Below the pieces are notes generated by a model. That model saw only the letters and a list, made by a program, of their open reading frames with translations. It was not told the DNA's origin and did no database searches. From the NCBI RefSeq assembly GCF_900099695.1, contig NZ_FNCY01000015.1, positions 48,493 through 112,492 of the forward strand: 64,000 nt of DNA, given 5' to 3'. This document shows positions 1-9,947 of this stretch, piece by piece. This DNA comes from Propionivibrio dicarboxylicus (GTDB taxonomy: Bacteria; Pseudomonadota; Gammaproteobacteria; Burkholderiales; Rhodocyclaceae). The translations under genes and the position numbers were made by a program. Position 1 is the first letter of the stretch. Every line of letters begins with the position of its first letter.

Positions 1-487
1 TTTCCGTCCCATTGGACGTAACGAACTGAGGGCTGATACCTGCATGATCTGGCGGTCCGATTGTTGCAATCCGGCTCTGGTCACCTTTCGTGACTTCGCC
101 TCGAAGCATTTTGCCCGCTTCAGATTACCCAGTTGATCTAGCCTACCGGTGACAGCAGTCGGTGGCATATCGGTCCTTTCATCCGTGGGCTGCCAATGTC
201 CACTAAGGCCGACGAGTGTAAATTCGCACCGCCGGATCTCAGGCAAATCCTCGGCCTCAGCGGTCATTGGCGATCCGTCCAGGCGCTGGCGGAAATGTAC
301 CGATAATTCGCCGCTCATTCGAAAGTGACTTTGAACGGCAGCGTCTCAATCGGGCGAACTCGAACTTTGGACGGCGGATTCAAGCGATCGACGCGACAGA
401 TTGATGGAATCGTTCAGCGGTCCGTTTTGCGAAAAAGCTCGTTTATAATTCGCGCGCAAAACCCTACCGAAACGAATACGAACTCCT
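1..487. other. Gene-poor left edge
   Basis: No convincing complete gene is visible. A short minus-strand frame opens with ATG at 109 and stays open to the window edge (36 codons, a stop just upstream, weak ribosome binding site); it could be the start of a gene continuing to the left, but its sequence is not recognisable. A plus frame is open from base 2 to about 139, also unrecognised. Positions 200-216 carry a short motif (CCACTAAGGCCGACGAG) whose near-copies occur in two other gaps (5517 and 16351). The rest appears to be decayed non-coding DNA upstream of the permease gene. Confidence 0.4.
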
Positions 488-1864
488 ATGAATCTTCAAC
501 AAAACGGCGAAGAGCTGAAACGCGGCCTGAAAAACCGCCATATCCAGCTCATCGCACTGGGCGGTGCCATTGGTACCGGTCTGTTTCTCGGCATCGCCGA
601 CACCATCAAAATGGCGGGCCCGGCCGTGCTGCTCGGCTACGCCATCGGCGGCTTCATCGCCTTCCTCATCATGCGCCAACTCGGCGAGATGGCGGTGGAA
701 GAGCCGGTTGCCGGCTCCTTCAGCCACTTTGCCCACAAGTACTGGGGAGAGTCGGCGGGTTTCGCCTCCGGCTGGAACTACTGGGTGCTCTACGTGCTGG
801 TGAGCATGGCCGAGTTGACTGCGGTCGGTATCTACGTGCAGTACTGGTGGCCCGAGATCCCGACCTGGATGTCGGCGGCCTTCTTCTTCGTGATTATCAA
901 CGCGATTAATTTGACCAACGTCAAGGCGTTCGGCGAGATGGAGTTCTGGTTCGCCATCATCAAGGTGATCGCCATCCTCGGCATGATCGGCTTTGGCGCT
1001 TACCTGCTGTTCTCCGGCGGTGGCGGTCCCGAGGCCACGATAAGCAACCTCTGGGCTCAGGGCGGCTTCTTCCCCAACGGCTTGGACGGCCTAGTGATGG
1101 CCATGGCCTTTATCATGTTTTCCTTCGGCGGTCTGGAGCTGGTCGGCATCACCGCAGCGGAAGCTGACGATCCCGAGAAGAGCATCCCCAAGGCCACCAA
1201 CCAGGTGATCTACCGCATCCTCATCTTCTATATTGGCGCCCTGACCGTACTGCTCTCGCTCTACCCCTGGGGCAAGGTGGTCGAAGGAGGCAGCCCCTTC
1301 GTGATGATCTTCCATGCCCTGGACAGCGATCTGGTGGCCAACGTGCTGAACCTGGTCGTGCTGACCGCCGCGCTCTCCGTCTACAACAGCTGTGTCTACT
1401 GCAACAGCCGCATGCTGTTCGGTCTCGCCAAGCAGGGCGACGCCCCCACGGCGCTGCTCAAGACCACCAAGAGCGGCGTCCCCCTGATGGCCCTCACCAT
1501 CTCGGCCGCCGCCACCCTGCTGTGCGTGCTGATCAACTACCTGATCCCGGGCAAGGCCTTTGGTCTGCTGATGTCGCTGGTGGTCTCTGCCCTGGTCATC
1601 AACTGGGCCATGATCAGCCTGGCGCACCTCAAATTCCGCAAGGTCAAGGCCGCCGAGGGGGTGACCACCAAGTTCAAGGCGCTGTGGAGTCCGTTTGGCA
1701 ACTACCTCTGCCTCGCCTTCATGGCCGCCGTCCTGGTAATCATGTACATGAACGACGGTACTCGCATCTCGGTCGAGTTGATCCCGGCCTGGCTGGTCGT
1801 GCTCGGCCTGGGGTCTCTGTTCAAGCTAAGACGTCAGGGCCAGGTTGCGACCGACCTGACCTGA
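488..1864 (+). CDS. aroP: Aromatic amino acid permease (AroP-like, APC family)
   Basis: Inner-membrane proton symporter of 458 residues that should import phenylalanine, tyrosine and tryptophan. The sequence shows the amino-acid/polyamine/organocation pattern: a short cytoplasmic N-terminus, the TM1 motif GGAIGTGLFLG near residues 24-34, about 12 hydrophobic helices, and the block FSFGGLELVGITAAEADDPE around 211-230 that is typical of AroP/PheP. From memory the protein is strikingly close to enteric and Aeromonas AroP along its whole length, including the N-terminal GEELKRGLKNRHIQLIALGG block. It stands alone, preceded by about 480 bases of decayed sequence and followed by its own terminator, so recent acquisition from a gammaproteobacterium is plausible. 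PheP or a broader aromatic permease is the alternative. Confidence 0.9.
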   Translation: MNLQQNGEELKRGLKNRHIQLIALGGAIGTGLFLGIADTIKMAGPAVLLGYAIGGFIAFLIMRQLGEMAVEEPVAGSFSHFAHKYWGESAGFASGWNYWVLYVLVSMAELTAVGIYVQYWWPEIPTWMSAAFFFVIINAINLTNVKAFGEMEFWFAIIKVIAILGMIGFGAYLLFSGGGGPEATISNLWAQGGFFPNGLDGLVMAMAFIMFSFGGLELVGITAAEADDPEKSIPKATNQVIYRILIFYIGALTVLLSLYPWGKVVEGGSPFVMIFHALDSDLVANVLNLVVLTAALSVYNSCVYCNSRMLFGLAKQGDAPTALLKTTKSGVPLMALTISAAATLLCVLINYLIPGKAFGLLMSLVVSALVINWAMISLAHLKFRKVKAAEGVTTKFKALWSPFGNYLCLAFMAAVLVIMYMNDGTRISVELIPAWLVVLGLGSLFKLRRQGQVATDLT

Positions 1865-1887
1865 GCATAGCTACGCTTTTCACGCAC

Positions 1888-1912
1888 ATGCCGGTCGATG
1901 ATCGGCATTTTT
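1888..1912 (+). terminator. Rho-independent terminator of aroP
   Basis: Stem ATGCCG / CGGCAT around a short loop, followed directly by five T residues, 24 bases after the aroP stop codon. It separates aroP from the convergent histidine kinase gene. Confidence 0.7.
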
Positions 1913-2095
1913 CTTTCTGCCGTCCGAGCGTGCTGATGAAAACAGCCCTGGCAACCGTCAGCGCCCCAAGGGCAGATCACTTCCCTTTGCCCCAGGCGAA
2001 TAATGTGGCGGCACTTCTGCCCCTGAGGCGGACGTCAACAGCGCCAGACACATCCGCTCCCGACGGCAGGTCCCATTACGCTGTCCGCATACCGG

Positions 2096-5014
2096 TCAGG
2101 AATGCGCCGTCCCGGCTTTCCGCAGTCTGGCGGTGAACCAGAAGGTACTGCCTTGGCCGAGCCTGCTTTCACACCCTGCCGTGCCCCCCATCAATTCGGC
2201 CAGTTTCCTGGTAATCACCAGGCCAAGCCCTGTGCCGCCATATCGACGCGTCGTGCTGCTATCCGCCTGTTCGAAAGCATTGAACAGCCTGTTCGCCACG
2301 TCAGGATCAATGCCGATTCCCGAATCTTCGACTTCGAACCGGACCAGGACAGTGTCTGGCGTTTCTTCTGCTGTCAGGGTTCTCAGGATCACCTGGCCTT
2401 GTTCGGTAAATTTGATGGCGTTACCGGCGTAATTGAGCAAGGCCTGTTTCAGCCGGGTGGGATCGCCGATCAGGCTACCCGTCCGAGGCTCGTTGTCGAC
2501 AGAGATATGAAGCCCCTTCATCTCCGCCGCAGGCTCCATCATCGTGGCGACGTCTCCGGTGATTTTTTCCAGACTTATCCCGACTTCCTCCAGGGTGACC
2601 TTGTCCGCTTCTATCTTGGAAAGATCGAGGATGCCATTGATGACGTCGACCAGATGCGTACCGGACGCTTCGAGTTTATCCAGTTGTTCGAGTTGCTTTG
2701 GCGTCAGTCCGCCCCGCCGGATGAGATGTGCCATACCGAGAACGCCGTTCAGCGGCGTACGCAGCTCGTGACTCATGTTGGCGAGGAATGTGCTCTTGGC
2801 GCGGCTCGCGGCTTCGGCCGCCTCCTTGGCCTCCTTCAGGATGAACTCCGCCTCCTTCTGCAAGGTAACATCCATCGCGATGCCATGTAATCCCACCGGT
2901 CTGCCGGCATCATCGCAAGTGCGCTCACCCCGCGCCAGAATCCAACCGTTGCTGCCATCGGCGCGACGTGTCTGCAGTTCCAGTTCGTAGGGCTCTCCCG
3001 TCTGAGCCGTCTTTTCCAGCGCTGCGGACAACCGGGTCCAACTTTCCGGGGTGAATATGCTGTTGTGAATCGAGTAATTCGGCGGCGGCTGGCCGGGATC
3101 GGCATTGAACATCCGATAGAGCTCATCAGACCAAGTGACATTGTTTGTCGCCAGATCGAGTTGCCAACTCCCCATCGAGGCAATTCTTTGAGCTTCGTGC
3201 AAATCGGCGGTGCGTTGTCTTATCTGTGCTTCCAGCGTTTCCTTGTGACGTCCAAGGGCATTTTCGGCATGCTTACGTTCCGTGATATCGATCAGCGTGA
3301 CCAGATGAATTGAATCCAGCCCCTCTGGAAGAGACGTCGCTGCCACCATGACGACTCGAACGTCGTTTGTGCGGGTCGTAATCTCGACTTCGATGGGGTC
3401 GACCTTGTCTTTCCCCTGCAGTACGGATTCAACATATGCCAGCCACTTCTGCTGAACCCGGGCTCGATAATCGGGATCCGGATAGGCTTTCTGCCACCAA
3501 TCGGCGACCGTCGGAATGTCGTCGAGCGTATAGCCAAATGCCTTGGTAAAAGCATCATTCAAGTACGTGATGTCGAGCGCATCATCATTCAGCGCCATCG
3601 GAATTGGCGACGCTTCGATAATGGCCCGGAATCGTTCCGAGGCAATTCGCTGGGATTTTTCGAGTCGAACGTGTTCGCTGATGTCGCTGAAAATGGTGGC
3701 AAACTGGTCCGGCCCGGGTGAGACGACCGAAATGGAAAAAGTCTTGTCGAGGGGAGGAAAGTAGGTTTCAAACCGCAACGCTTGCCTGGTGGTAACGACC
3801 TGAGCATATTCAGCCAGGAAGGGCACACCGCCATAGGCTTGCGTCGCCGTCTTGCCGATCACGTCCTGCGCTCGCAGGCCTGTATGACCTTCGTATGCGG
3901 GGTTGGTGTCAAGTATCAGATAATCGATCGGGCGCCCTTCAGGGTCACGCATCAGGCGATGTAAGGCGACGCCCTCGGTCATGCTGTCGTAGAGCGAATG
4001 AAACCGCGCCTCGCTCTCTTCCAGCGCAATTCTCTGCGTATAGCGACGCCGAAGAATCTTATGCAGCGCAATGACCAGGGCGGAAAAGGCAATGCAGACC
4101 AGAATTGTCCAGACAATGCCCGGACGTATTCCGCCGATGATGAATTCATGCTTGGCCGAGATGCCGATATCCAGTCCGGTTTCGCCAATGCGACCGAAAA
4201 CGAGGATGCGTCGCTGATTGTCGGTCACCACGTTTCCGAGGTAGCGTGTCAGTTTGCTACCTGAGCTGAGATAGGTCTGGAAGGCGTCTCCGCTGGCAAT
4301 ATTCTTGCCGATATGCTTTTCCGGATCGGGCAAACGGAAGAGAACATCGCCTTCCCGATTATGAATTGCCGCCGCATCGATCTCCTTGTTTGCCAGTACG
4401 TCAACCAGCAATGGCTCGAGAGACTGAAGCACCAGGGTTCCAACCACAACGCCGAGAAACTCCCCGGACGAGTTACGGATGGCTTGGGAGATTGCGATCG
4501 TCTGCTTGCCTGTGACTGCGCTGAAGACCCGCGATATATGAGTCCGATTGACATCCCCGGACTTGGCATCCCGGTGAAATTGAAAGTAGTCCCGCCCGGC
4601 GACGTTGAATCCCCGTAGCGCATCCAGGTCGTCACCTGCCTGAATGCTTTCCGCGCTGGTAATCGTGCCCGTGCGATCCGCGGTAAATACGGTATCGATT
4701 TCGGAAAACTGTTTCAGGAAGGCCCGCTGGCGTTGTGCCACGAAACTGAGAGAGGCGACCGGCACGACCGACTGATCGGCCACCAAACCGTGCAACCCGA
4801 CATCCAGCCCGCGAAGGAAACCACTGACCTTGGCATCGGCAACCAGCGCATGGTTTTCCAGTGCATGGAACTCCGACTCAATAGCATCCTGATATGCCTG
4901 GAAAATATTGACGGCACCAATTGCATAGATCGCAACCAGCATGAACACCAGACCCGATACCGAGTTCAGTCGGTGGCCCGCATGGTCAATTGCACGTTGA
5001 AGTTTATTGCCCAT
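2096..5014 (-). CDS. Membrane-bound hybrid-less sensor histidine kinase (Cache, 3 PAS, HisKA, HATPase)
   Basis: Sensor kinase of 972 residues. TM1 lies near 21-38 and TM2 near 298-320, enclosing a double-Cache-like periplasmic sensor. Three PAS-like modules follow (about 335-455, 460-580, 605-720), the last two ending in typical DITER/DVT linkers. The dimerisation/phosphoacceptor box [11 protein letters not shown] gives phospho-His at 749, and the ATPase domain has the N box ([13 protein letters not shown]), DSGIGI and GGTGLGL glycine boxes. The protein ends just after the ATPase domain, so there is no receiver or Hpt domain, and no response regulator gene is adjacent: the output is unknown. 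The Cache domain suggests a small extracellular organic ligand. It is convergent with aroP. Confidence 0.88.
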   Translation of the reverse strand: MGNKLQRAIDHAGHRLNSVSGLVFMLVAIYAIGAVNIFQAYQDAIESEFHALENHALVADAKVSGFLRGLDVGLHGLVADQSVVPVASLSFVAQRQRAFLKQFSEIDTVFTADRTGTITSAESIQAGDDLDALRGFNVAGRDYFQFHRDAKSGDVNRTHISRVFSAVTGKQTIAISQAIRNSSGEFLGVVVGTLVLQSLEPLLVDVLANKEIDAAAIHNREGDVLFRLPDPEKHIGKNIASGDAFQTYLSSGSKLTRYLGNVVTDNQRRILVFGRIGETGLDIGISAKHEFIIGGIRPGIVWTILVCIAFSALVIALHKILRRRYTQRIALEESEARFHSLYDSMTEGVALHRLMRDPEGRPIDYLILDTNPAYEGHTGLRAQDVIGKTATQAYGGVPFLAEYAQVVTTRQALRFETYFPPLDKTFSISVVSPGPDQFATIFSDISEHVRLEKSQRIASERFRAIIEASPIPMALNDDALDITYLNDAFTKAFGYTLDDIPTVADWWQKAYPDPDYRARVQQKWLAYVESVLQGKDKVDPIEVEITTRTNDVRVVMVAATSLPEGLDSIHLVTLIDITERKHAENALGRHKETLEAQIRQRTADLHEAQRIASMGSWQLDLATNNVTWSDELYRMFNADPGQPPPNYSIHNSIFTPESWTRLSAALEKTAQTGEPYELELQTRRADGSNGWILARGERTCDDAGRPVGLHGIAMDVTLQKEAEFILKEAKEAAEAASRAKSTFLANMSHELRTPLNGVLGMAHLIRRGGLTPKQLEQLDKLEASGTHLVDVINGILDLSKIEADKVTLEEVGISLEKITGDVATMMEPAAEMKGLHISVDNEPRTGSLIGDPTRLKQALLNYAGNAIKFTEQGQVILRTLTAEETPDTVLVRFEVEDSGIGIDPDVANRLFNAFEQADSSTTRRYGGTGLGLVITRKLAELMGGTAGCESRLGQGSTFWFTARLRKAGTAHS

Positions 5015-5659
5015 TGCCGATTCTTATGGCTTCTGATTATTAGTGCATGTTAATCATACCTTCATATCGTCGAGCAATGCATCAGCAAGATGGCGATCGT
5101 GCAATGAGGCCAACCCGGCGGCTGACGGGAGCCGACTCCATTCCCCCAACCAATTCAATCGGATAAGCAAGACCCGGGTAGTGACCAGCGCTTGAATTTC
5201 GCGAGCGCGAACTCTTGGCAGCCAGAGGATCATTTCGAATGATGCCAATTGCACCTCGAACGCCCGACACATCGCGAGTCGTTGCGAATCCGACGCCGCT
5301 CATTTGCGCGTAGCGTGTTCGCCTGCTGCGAGCTTCCATTTTTCCGATTCCAGGAGGGCCTGTTTGTGCTGAAGAATTGGCGCACCGGTTCGGAGTGTCG
5401 AACGGCGGCTTGAGGTCGAAAGTGCGCGTTCACGGGGATCGGAAACAGACCTTAAAGCGCCGGGACGACTAAACTGACCCAGCGACTGCCGCCCAACACT
5501 TAAGACTGACCCAAGGCCACTTTGGCCGACGACAGGGCTTCGCGGCCAGAGCGATCATTCATGAGGGAGTTTTTTTGATGGACTGCTATCCCACTTATTG
5601 CCGCCGTTGATCGCCAGGGCTAAATGAATGGCGGCGTACGATATGCAAGGCCATGACTC
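5015..5659. other. Gene-poor gap downstream of the ATP-grasp/SET operon
   Basis: No supported gene on either strand. Near 5468-5535 two copies of a word like ACTGACCCA lie among degenerate sequence, and 5517-5533 (CCACTTTGGCCGACGAC) resembles motifs at 200 and 16351. Repeated ACTGACCCA words recall the ends of IS21-type elements, but no transposase remnant is visible, so this is only a suggestion. The kinase promoter probably lies at the 5015-5100 end. Confidence 0.35.
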
Positions 5660-7078
5660 TCAACGAATTCCGACAACAACCGAAGCGGTACCACGGATAA
5701 TCTTGCGGCAGCGCGGAGAATTACACTGACATTCAAATGGAATCATGCCATCGTTACAGATCGTGGCGTAATCGAGCGTCAACTCTTCTCCCGCCGCGAT
5801 ATCACGTACGGCGACAACATTCAATCCCGAATAGCGCGTATTGGGATCACACGAATGGTTTTGTGGCGCCCAGTTTTCCGGTTGATCATCCCACAACAGC
5901 GAAACATGTGAATTGAGCGGAAGAGCATAGCGCCGGAATATCTCGATCTGATCGGCCGGCCAGTGTTGTTCAACATGAGGAAAACTGACGAGTCGTTGTG
6001 CTCTTTCCTCAAAGCGAAAGACAGTTTCTCCTTGTTGGATAGCCTCGCGCGCATAGATGCCATATCCGGAAATCGCGTTGCCACGACGAACCCAACGTCG
6101 CCGCCGGCTTCGATGTCGTGCTTTGCCTTCGTCGATGATCTGTCGCAGGAATCCGCTGGCGGTGAGGGCGTCACTTTTCAGTATGTAGTCGGCCGAACCT
6201 TCATGCCCCTCGGCGTAAAACACCGAGCAAGCAAAATTGATATCGATAAAAAATACCGAGCCTTGCGCATCAACCCGAAAATCCAGGCGAGCGTAACCTT
6301 CTCCTGAAAAACCCACGAAAATAGCCTTGGCGGCTTGTCGCAAGGATTGATCGAGTTCTTGATCCTGAAGCGGCACATTGGCCTCCGGATGATGTTCCCG
6401 AATCTTGAGATCGTAGGTCTTGAAGGCGTCAGGATGTTCGAATACAAATTCAAGCGGCCTTAATACCGTGGGGTCGAACGGTTTGTTCGGATTGGCGACG
6501 ACCAGAACGGTAAATTCACGACCGGGAATGAATTCCTCGACCAGCGCACTGCCGAAACGGTCGATCACTTGTTGGCATTGCGCCCTTAACCCGTTGGCGT
6601 CTTGCACGCGCGAGTTCGTATCGATCCCGAGACTGTCTCCGGCGTGTGCCGGTTTGACGAACAACGGGAAACGCAACTGCGTCAATGCGGCCTCGCAGTC
6701 GTCTGGCGTATTCACCTCGACGCAAGGAGGCGACTTCACTCCTTGTGTGTATGCCACATACTTCATTAGCGGCTTTGACGGGTCGTACACGCGCAAGCTG
6801 GGGCCGGTGTAAGGCAACTCAAGGGCTTCCAGGCTCCATATGACATCCACCGAAGGAATATCCCAGTCGAGATAACCTTCGCACAGATTGACAAATATGG
6901 CGTACCCCCGACGACTGGCTTCACGTAACTGGCGATGGACGGATCGCTTGTCGAGAAAGAGGTGATCGACCTGGCAGTCCGGAAGCAGCGCCGACAGATC
7001 TCGCGGCGGATCGTACATCCCGTGGTCCTGGGAGGACTCGGGATAGAGGGGTTGCAGTACGCAGACTCTCTCGCGCAT
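5660..7078 (-). CDS. ATP-grasp ligase fused to a SET domain
   Basis: Two-domain protein of 472 residues. Residues 1-320 are a D-alanine-D-alanine-ligase-like ATP-grasp enzyme: FVNLCEGYLDWDIPS (62-76), the ATP lysine loop KPAHAGDSLGI (142-152), VEEFIPGREFTV (180-191) and the metal-binding end RLDF...FIDINFA (264-283), where the usual Glu is Asp. After a basic linker (RHRSRRRRWVRR, 321-332), residues 333-465 form a SET domain: GYGIYA (338-343), NHSCDPNTRY (407-416), GEELTLDYAT (430-439) and a post-SET cluster CQCNSPRC (450-457). ATP-grasp ligases form amide or peptide bonds; SET domains transfer methyl groups from S-adenosylmethionine. It is the last gene of a four-gene operon, 7 bases after the paralogous ATP-grasp gene. 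Substrate unknown; both active sites look intact. Confidence 0.85.
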   Translation of the reverse strand: MRERVCVLQPLYPESSQDHGMYDPPRDLSALLPDCQVDHLFLDKRSVHRQLREASRRGYAIFVNLCEGYLDWDIPSVDVIWSLEALELPYTGPSLRVYDPSKPLMKYVAYTQGVKSPPCVEVNTPDDCEAALTQLRFPLFVKPAHAGDSLGIDTNSRVQDANGLRAQCQQVIDRFGSALVEEFIPGREFTVLVVANPNKPFDPTVLRPLEFVFEHPDAFKTYDLKIREHHPEANVPLQDQELDQSLRQAAKAIFVGFSGEGYARLDFRVDAQGSVFFIDINFACSVFYAEGHEGSADYILKSDALTASGFLRQIIDEGKARHRSRRRRWVRRGNAISGYGIYAREAIQQGETVFRFEERAQRLVSFPHVEQHWPADQIEIFRRYALPLNSHVSLLWDDQPENWAPQNHSCDPNTRYSGLNVVAVRDIAAGEELTLDYATICNDGMIPFECQCNSPRCRKIIRGTASVVVGIR

Positions 7079-7085
7079 CAGATAT

Positions 7086-8246
7086 TCATCCAGCTTGGGG
7101 TCGATCGAATGATGACATTGTCTTGGATATGATCGTACCTATCAAGTCTGGAAAGGAAAGACCGGCAAAATGCAGGATATTGCCGAGCGATGTCTGATCG
7201 TCCCCTGACAAACCGCAGTTCGCATTGACTTCGAGAACATGGAGGCGGCCACTGCGATGATCCTGGCGAATATCGATGCGTCCGTAACCATGCCCGCGAA
7301 CAGCGCAGTAGGCGAGTTTTCCGATCGTCTCGAGGGTCGAATGCAAGGCCGCAGGCGCCGGCTGATAGTGGTAGAAGGCTTTTCCATCCGGCGGGGCGGA
7401 CTCTTCCTGATAATGCCCCCAATAGCGATCGAAAGACAGGAAACGTTCTGCCGGCGGTATGTCCGGATGAAAAATGCGTTCGACGGGCGGCAGGCTCCAC
7501 AGGCTGTCGGGCTGATGGTGTTCCCCACCGACGAACAACGTAAACTCCCTGCCCTCAATGTAGCGTTCGGCAATAAAAGTCGCCGTCGCAAAATATTTCG
7601 CGAAGCGTCCGGACTTCAATTCGTCACGGTATGCCAGCAGTTCCGACAGGGAATGCACCACGGAACGGAGCGAAATACCATAGCTGGCCGCCGAAACGTC
7701 AGGTTTGCAGAACAACGGCCAGTCGAAGTCCCCGGACGGCATGTCGGGGGGCGCGGCATTTGGGAGCACGCAGAACGGTGCGGTTGGCACGCCGGCTTCC
7801 TGGAAGAGCTGTTTCATCCGAATCTTGGAAGTGGAAATCCGGAAAAATTCAGCATTGGCGCCCGTAAAAGGCACACCGGAACGTTCCAGTGCGCTGACGA
7901 CCGAGAGGCCGGGGCTCTCGTTTGGGTCGTCAACTCCGTCGCAGAAATTGAACACGACGACAGGGCGACTTCTGCCGCTTGCGACGACCTGCGCGATGAT
8001 TCGATCCAGATTGCCATGGACGATCGGTTGCCAGACCCAGGGCAGACCGAGCTGTTGAAAGGTCTGCGCAAGTTCGACCTTGAAATCCGCGGTGTCGTAG
8101 CTGTCGCCGACCAGGCTGTTCTGTTCGATCCAGAACGGGATGAACGCCCAGACAAGCGGCGGCGAAGACGCCGATAACTCAGAGGGATGATGCGGTATGC
8201 AGGTTGGATCGGACATGACAGTTTTCTGACTTTGGTACTTCGTCAT
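7086..8246 (-). CDS. D-Ala-D-Ala-ligase-like ATP-grasp enzyme
   Basis: Protein of 386 residues (376 if it starts at the internal ATG at 8216; neither start has a strong ribosome binding site). It is a paralogue of the ATP-grasp half of the next gene. Visible elements: VFNFCDGVDDPNESPG (98-113), equivalent to the substrate/ATP N-domain loop of Ddl; SKIRMKQLFQEAGVPTAP (140-157); the ATP lysine KPDVSAASYGIS (181-192); AERYIEGREFTLFVGG (226-241); and the metal site GRIDI...LHVLEVNANCG (322-345) with the canonical Glu-x-Asn. It should activate a carboxylate as acyl phosphate and ligate it to an amine. The start overlaps the end of the upstream ABC exporter gene, showing tight translational coupling. 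A housekeeping Ddl is unlikely given the neighbours and divergence. Confidence 0.85.
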   Translation of the reverse strand: MTKYQSQKTVMSDPTCIPHHPSELSASSPPLVWAFIPFWIEQNSLVGDSYDTADFKVELAQTFQQLGLPWVWQPIVHGNLDRIIAQVVASGRSRPVVVFNFCDGVDDPNESPGLSVVSALERSGVPFTGANAEFFRISTSKIRMKQLFQEAGVPTAPFCVLPNAAPPDMPSGDFDWPLFCKPDVSAASYGISLRSVVHSLSELLAYRDELKSGRFAKYFATATFIAERYIEGREFTLFVGGEHHQPDSLWSLPPVERIFHPDIPPAERFLSFDRYWGHYQEESAPPDGKAFYHYQPAPAALHSTLETIGKLAYCAVRGHGYGRIDIRQDHRSGRLHVLEVNANCGLSGDDQTSLGNILHFAGLSFPDLIGTIISKTMSSFDRPQAG

Positions 8247-9927
8247 CGGAATTGCCGCAGGCCAGACGACCGTTGTTCAGGACGTAAACATGATCGGCAA
8301 GTGCGGCCAGGCTGAGGCGATGAGTGACGGCAATCAGCGTGATTCGCCGTGTTTCCGCCAGACGGCGCAAGGTGGCCAGCAACTCTGCCTCCGTAGCAAC
8401 GTCGAGTGCTGACGTAGCTTCGTCCAGAATCAGAATTGCCGGGCGACGAACCAAGGCTCGTGCGAGAATCAGGCGCTGACGCTCTCCTCCCGAAAACCGC
8501 GCACCACGCTCGCCCACGAGCGTATCCAAGCCGGCCGGCAGAGCCAGGACGAAATCGAGGATTTCGGCGCTGCGTAACGCCTCAAGAATTTCCGTATCCG
8601 TGGCATCCAATTTGCCCATACGAATGTTGTCGCGCAACGAAAGATCAAATAGCAGCACATCCTGGGAGACAAGACCGAACTGCGTGCGAAGCGAATCAAT
8701 CGAAGCATCGCGAATATCGTTTCCGTCAAAGAGGATCCGCCCCCGGCTGGGGTCATACAAGCGTAGAAGCAGTTGTAGCAGCGTTGTTTTCCCGGAACCG
8801 CTGGGGCCGACCAACACCGAGAACTCGCCTCGCCGGAAAACCACGGAGATATCTTGCAGTGCGGCAGAGCGGCTATCCGCAGCCCGGTGCGGATAAGCAA
8901 ACGACACCGAGTCGAGGCGGAGTTCTCGCTGAAATGGCGGTAGGCAGACGGGGACTTCTGCCTCCGCAACCGTCGGTTGTTCCCTGAAAATCTCGTTGAG
9001 CCTTTCCATGCTGGCAGTCGCTTCGATCATGACCGGCGCCAACCAGGTCAGGTTGGAAATTGCAGTGTTCAGCCCCAACACCAGGATCTGAAAAGAGACA
9101 ATCTCGCCGCTGCTGAGATGCCCTTGTAATGCCAGGACCGAACTGATGCCGAGAATGATCAAAGCGAGAATGAAAAATGAGACCGATGGAATGCGCTGAA
9201 CGACATATGACAGAAAACTGGAACGGATCGATAACTTGATCAGAATATTCGTTTCGTCATTGAAGCGCCGATACACTTCGTGTTCCAGGCCAAACGCCTT
9301 GATTACCGATTGCCCTTGCAACCCTTCCTGAATCGTCGCGGACAAGCGCCCGGATTGGCGGCGGGTATCCAGAGAGGCTTGCCGAGCGCGCCAAAGCACA
9401 GTTCTTGGCAAGAGGAAGCACGCTGCTACGCCAAGAACCGCCAAAAGGGCCATCCATGGCTGAATGGACGCCATGAACAGGGTCGCGAATGTCACGCTGA
9501 ACACACCGGTCAGCGCATAGGGAACGACCGTAACCAGGCAGTTTTCGACGGTTTCGGCGTCGGCAAGAAAACAATTGAGCACGTCGCCGGAAGAACGTTT
9601 TCCGAAAAATTCAATGGACAGACGCTGCACATGACGATAGAGATCCCGGCGCAGATCATTGATGACCAGGGTTCCAAGTTTGGCCCAGAGATAGTCGGCA
9701 ACCAGGGCCAGGGCGGAAAACAGCACGGTGGCGACGCCAAGTAACGTCAGCACAAGAATCAGCATTGAACTATCACGAGGCACGATCGCCTCGTCGATCA
9801 GAATGCGAAAACTGTAACGGGTCGCGCTATCCAGTGCCGCCTCGAAAACGAGACTGCCCAACAGGGTCAGCGTCATCCACGGGTGTGGCCTGAGATACGC
9901 TGATAGCTGAAGAAAAAATGCCCGAAT
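8179..9927 (-). CDS. ABC-type exporter (fused membrane and ATPase domains)
   Basis: Half-size exporter with an N-terminal six-helix ABC-1 membrane domain (roughly first 320 residues) and a C-terminal ATPase: Walker A GPSGSGKTT, Q-loop region LVSQDVLLFD, signature FSGGERQRL, Walker B ILILDEATSALD and H-loop VTHR. It resembles peptide, lipid and antibiotic exporters; there is no C39 peptidase domain. I place the start at an ATT codon (9927-9925) because a perfect AGGAGG sits six bases upstream and the 17 added codons supply the LRPHPW segment that normally precedes TM1 in this family; the first ATG (9876) would give 565 residues and has no ribosome binding site. It lies 20 bases after the SET gene and overlaps the ATP-grasp gene, so it probably exports the product of this operon. 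Confidence 0.85.
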   Translation of the reverse strand: MRAFFLQLSAYLRPHPWMTLTLLGSLVFEAALDSATRYSFRILIDEAIVPRDSSMLILVLTLLGVATVLFSALALVADYLWAKLGTLVINDLRRDLYRHVQRLSIEFFGKRSSGDVLNCFLADAETVENCLVTVVPYALTGVFSVTFATLFMASIQPWMALLAVLGVAACFLLPRTVLWRARQASLDTRRQSGRLSATIQEGLQGQSVIKAFGLEHEVYRRFNDETNILIKLSIRSSFLSYVVQRIPSVSFFILALIILGISSVLALQGHLSSGEIVSFQILVLGLNTAISNLTWLAPVMIEATASMERLNEIFREQPTVAEAEVPVCLPPFQRELRLDSVSFAYPHRAADSRSAALQDISVVFRRGEFSVLVGPSGSGKTTLLQLLLRLYDPSRGRILFDGNDIRDASIDSLRTQFGLVSQDVLLFDLSLRDNIRMGKLDATDTEILEALRSAEILDFVLALPAGLDTLVGERGARFSGGERQRLILARALVRRPAILILDEATSALDVATEAELLATLRRLAETRRITLIAVTHRLSLAALADHVYVLNNGRLACGNSDDEVPKSENCHVRSNLHTASSL

Positions 9928-9939
9928 GACAAGCCTCCT
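9925..9939 (-). promoter_or_regulatory. Shine-Dalgarno sequence pointing to an ATT start
   Basis: AGGAGG at 9939-9934 followed by six bases and ATT at 9927-9925, in frame with the ABC exporter. No ATG, GTG or TTG in this frame lies at a useful distance from this site. ATT initiation is rare and usually signals tight control (the known case is infC). Confidence 0.5.
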
Positions 9940-9947
9940 GTTATCTG

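Noticed and set aside
2102..2890. Long plus-strand reading frame opposite the histidine kinase gene
   Set aside because: It is the antisense shadow of the kinase domain; no domain, no ribosome binding site and full overlap with a well-supported gene.
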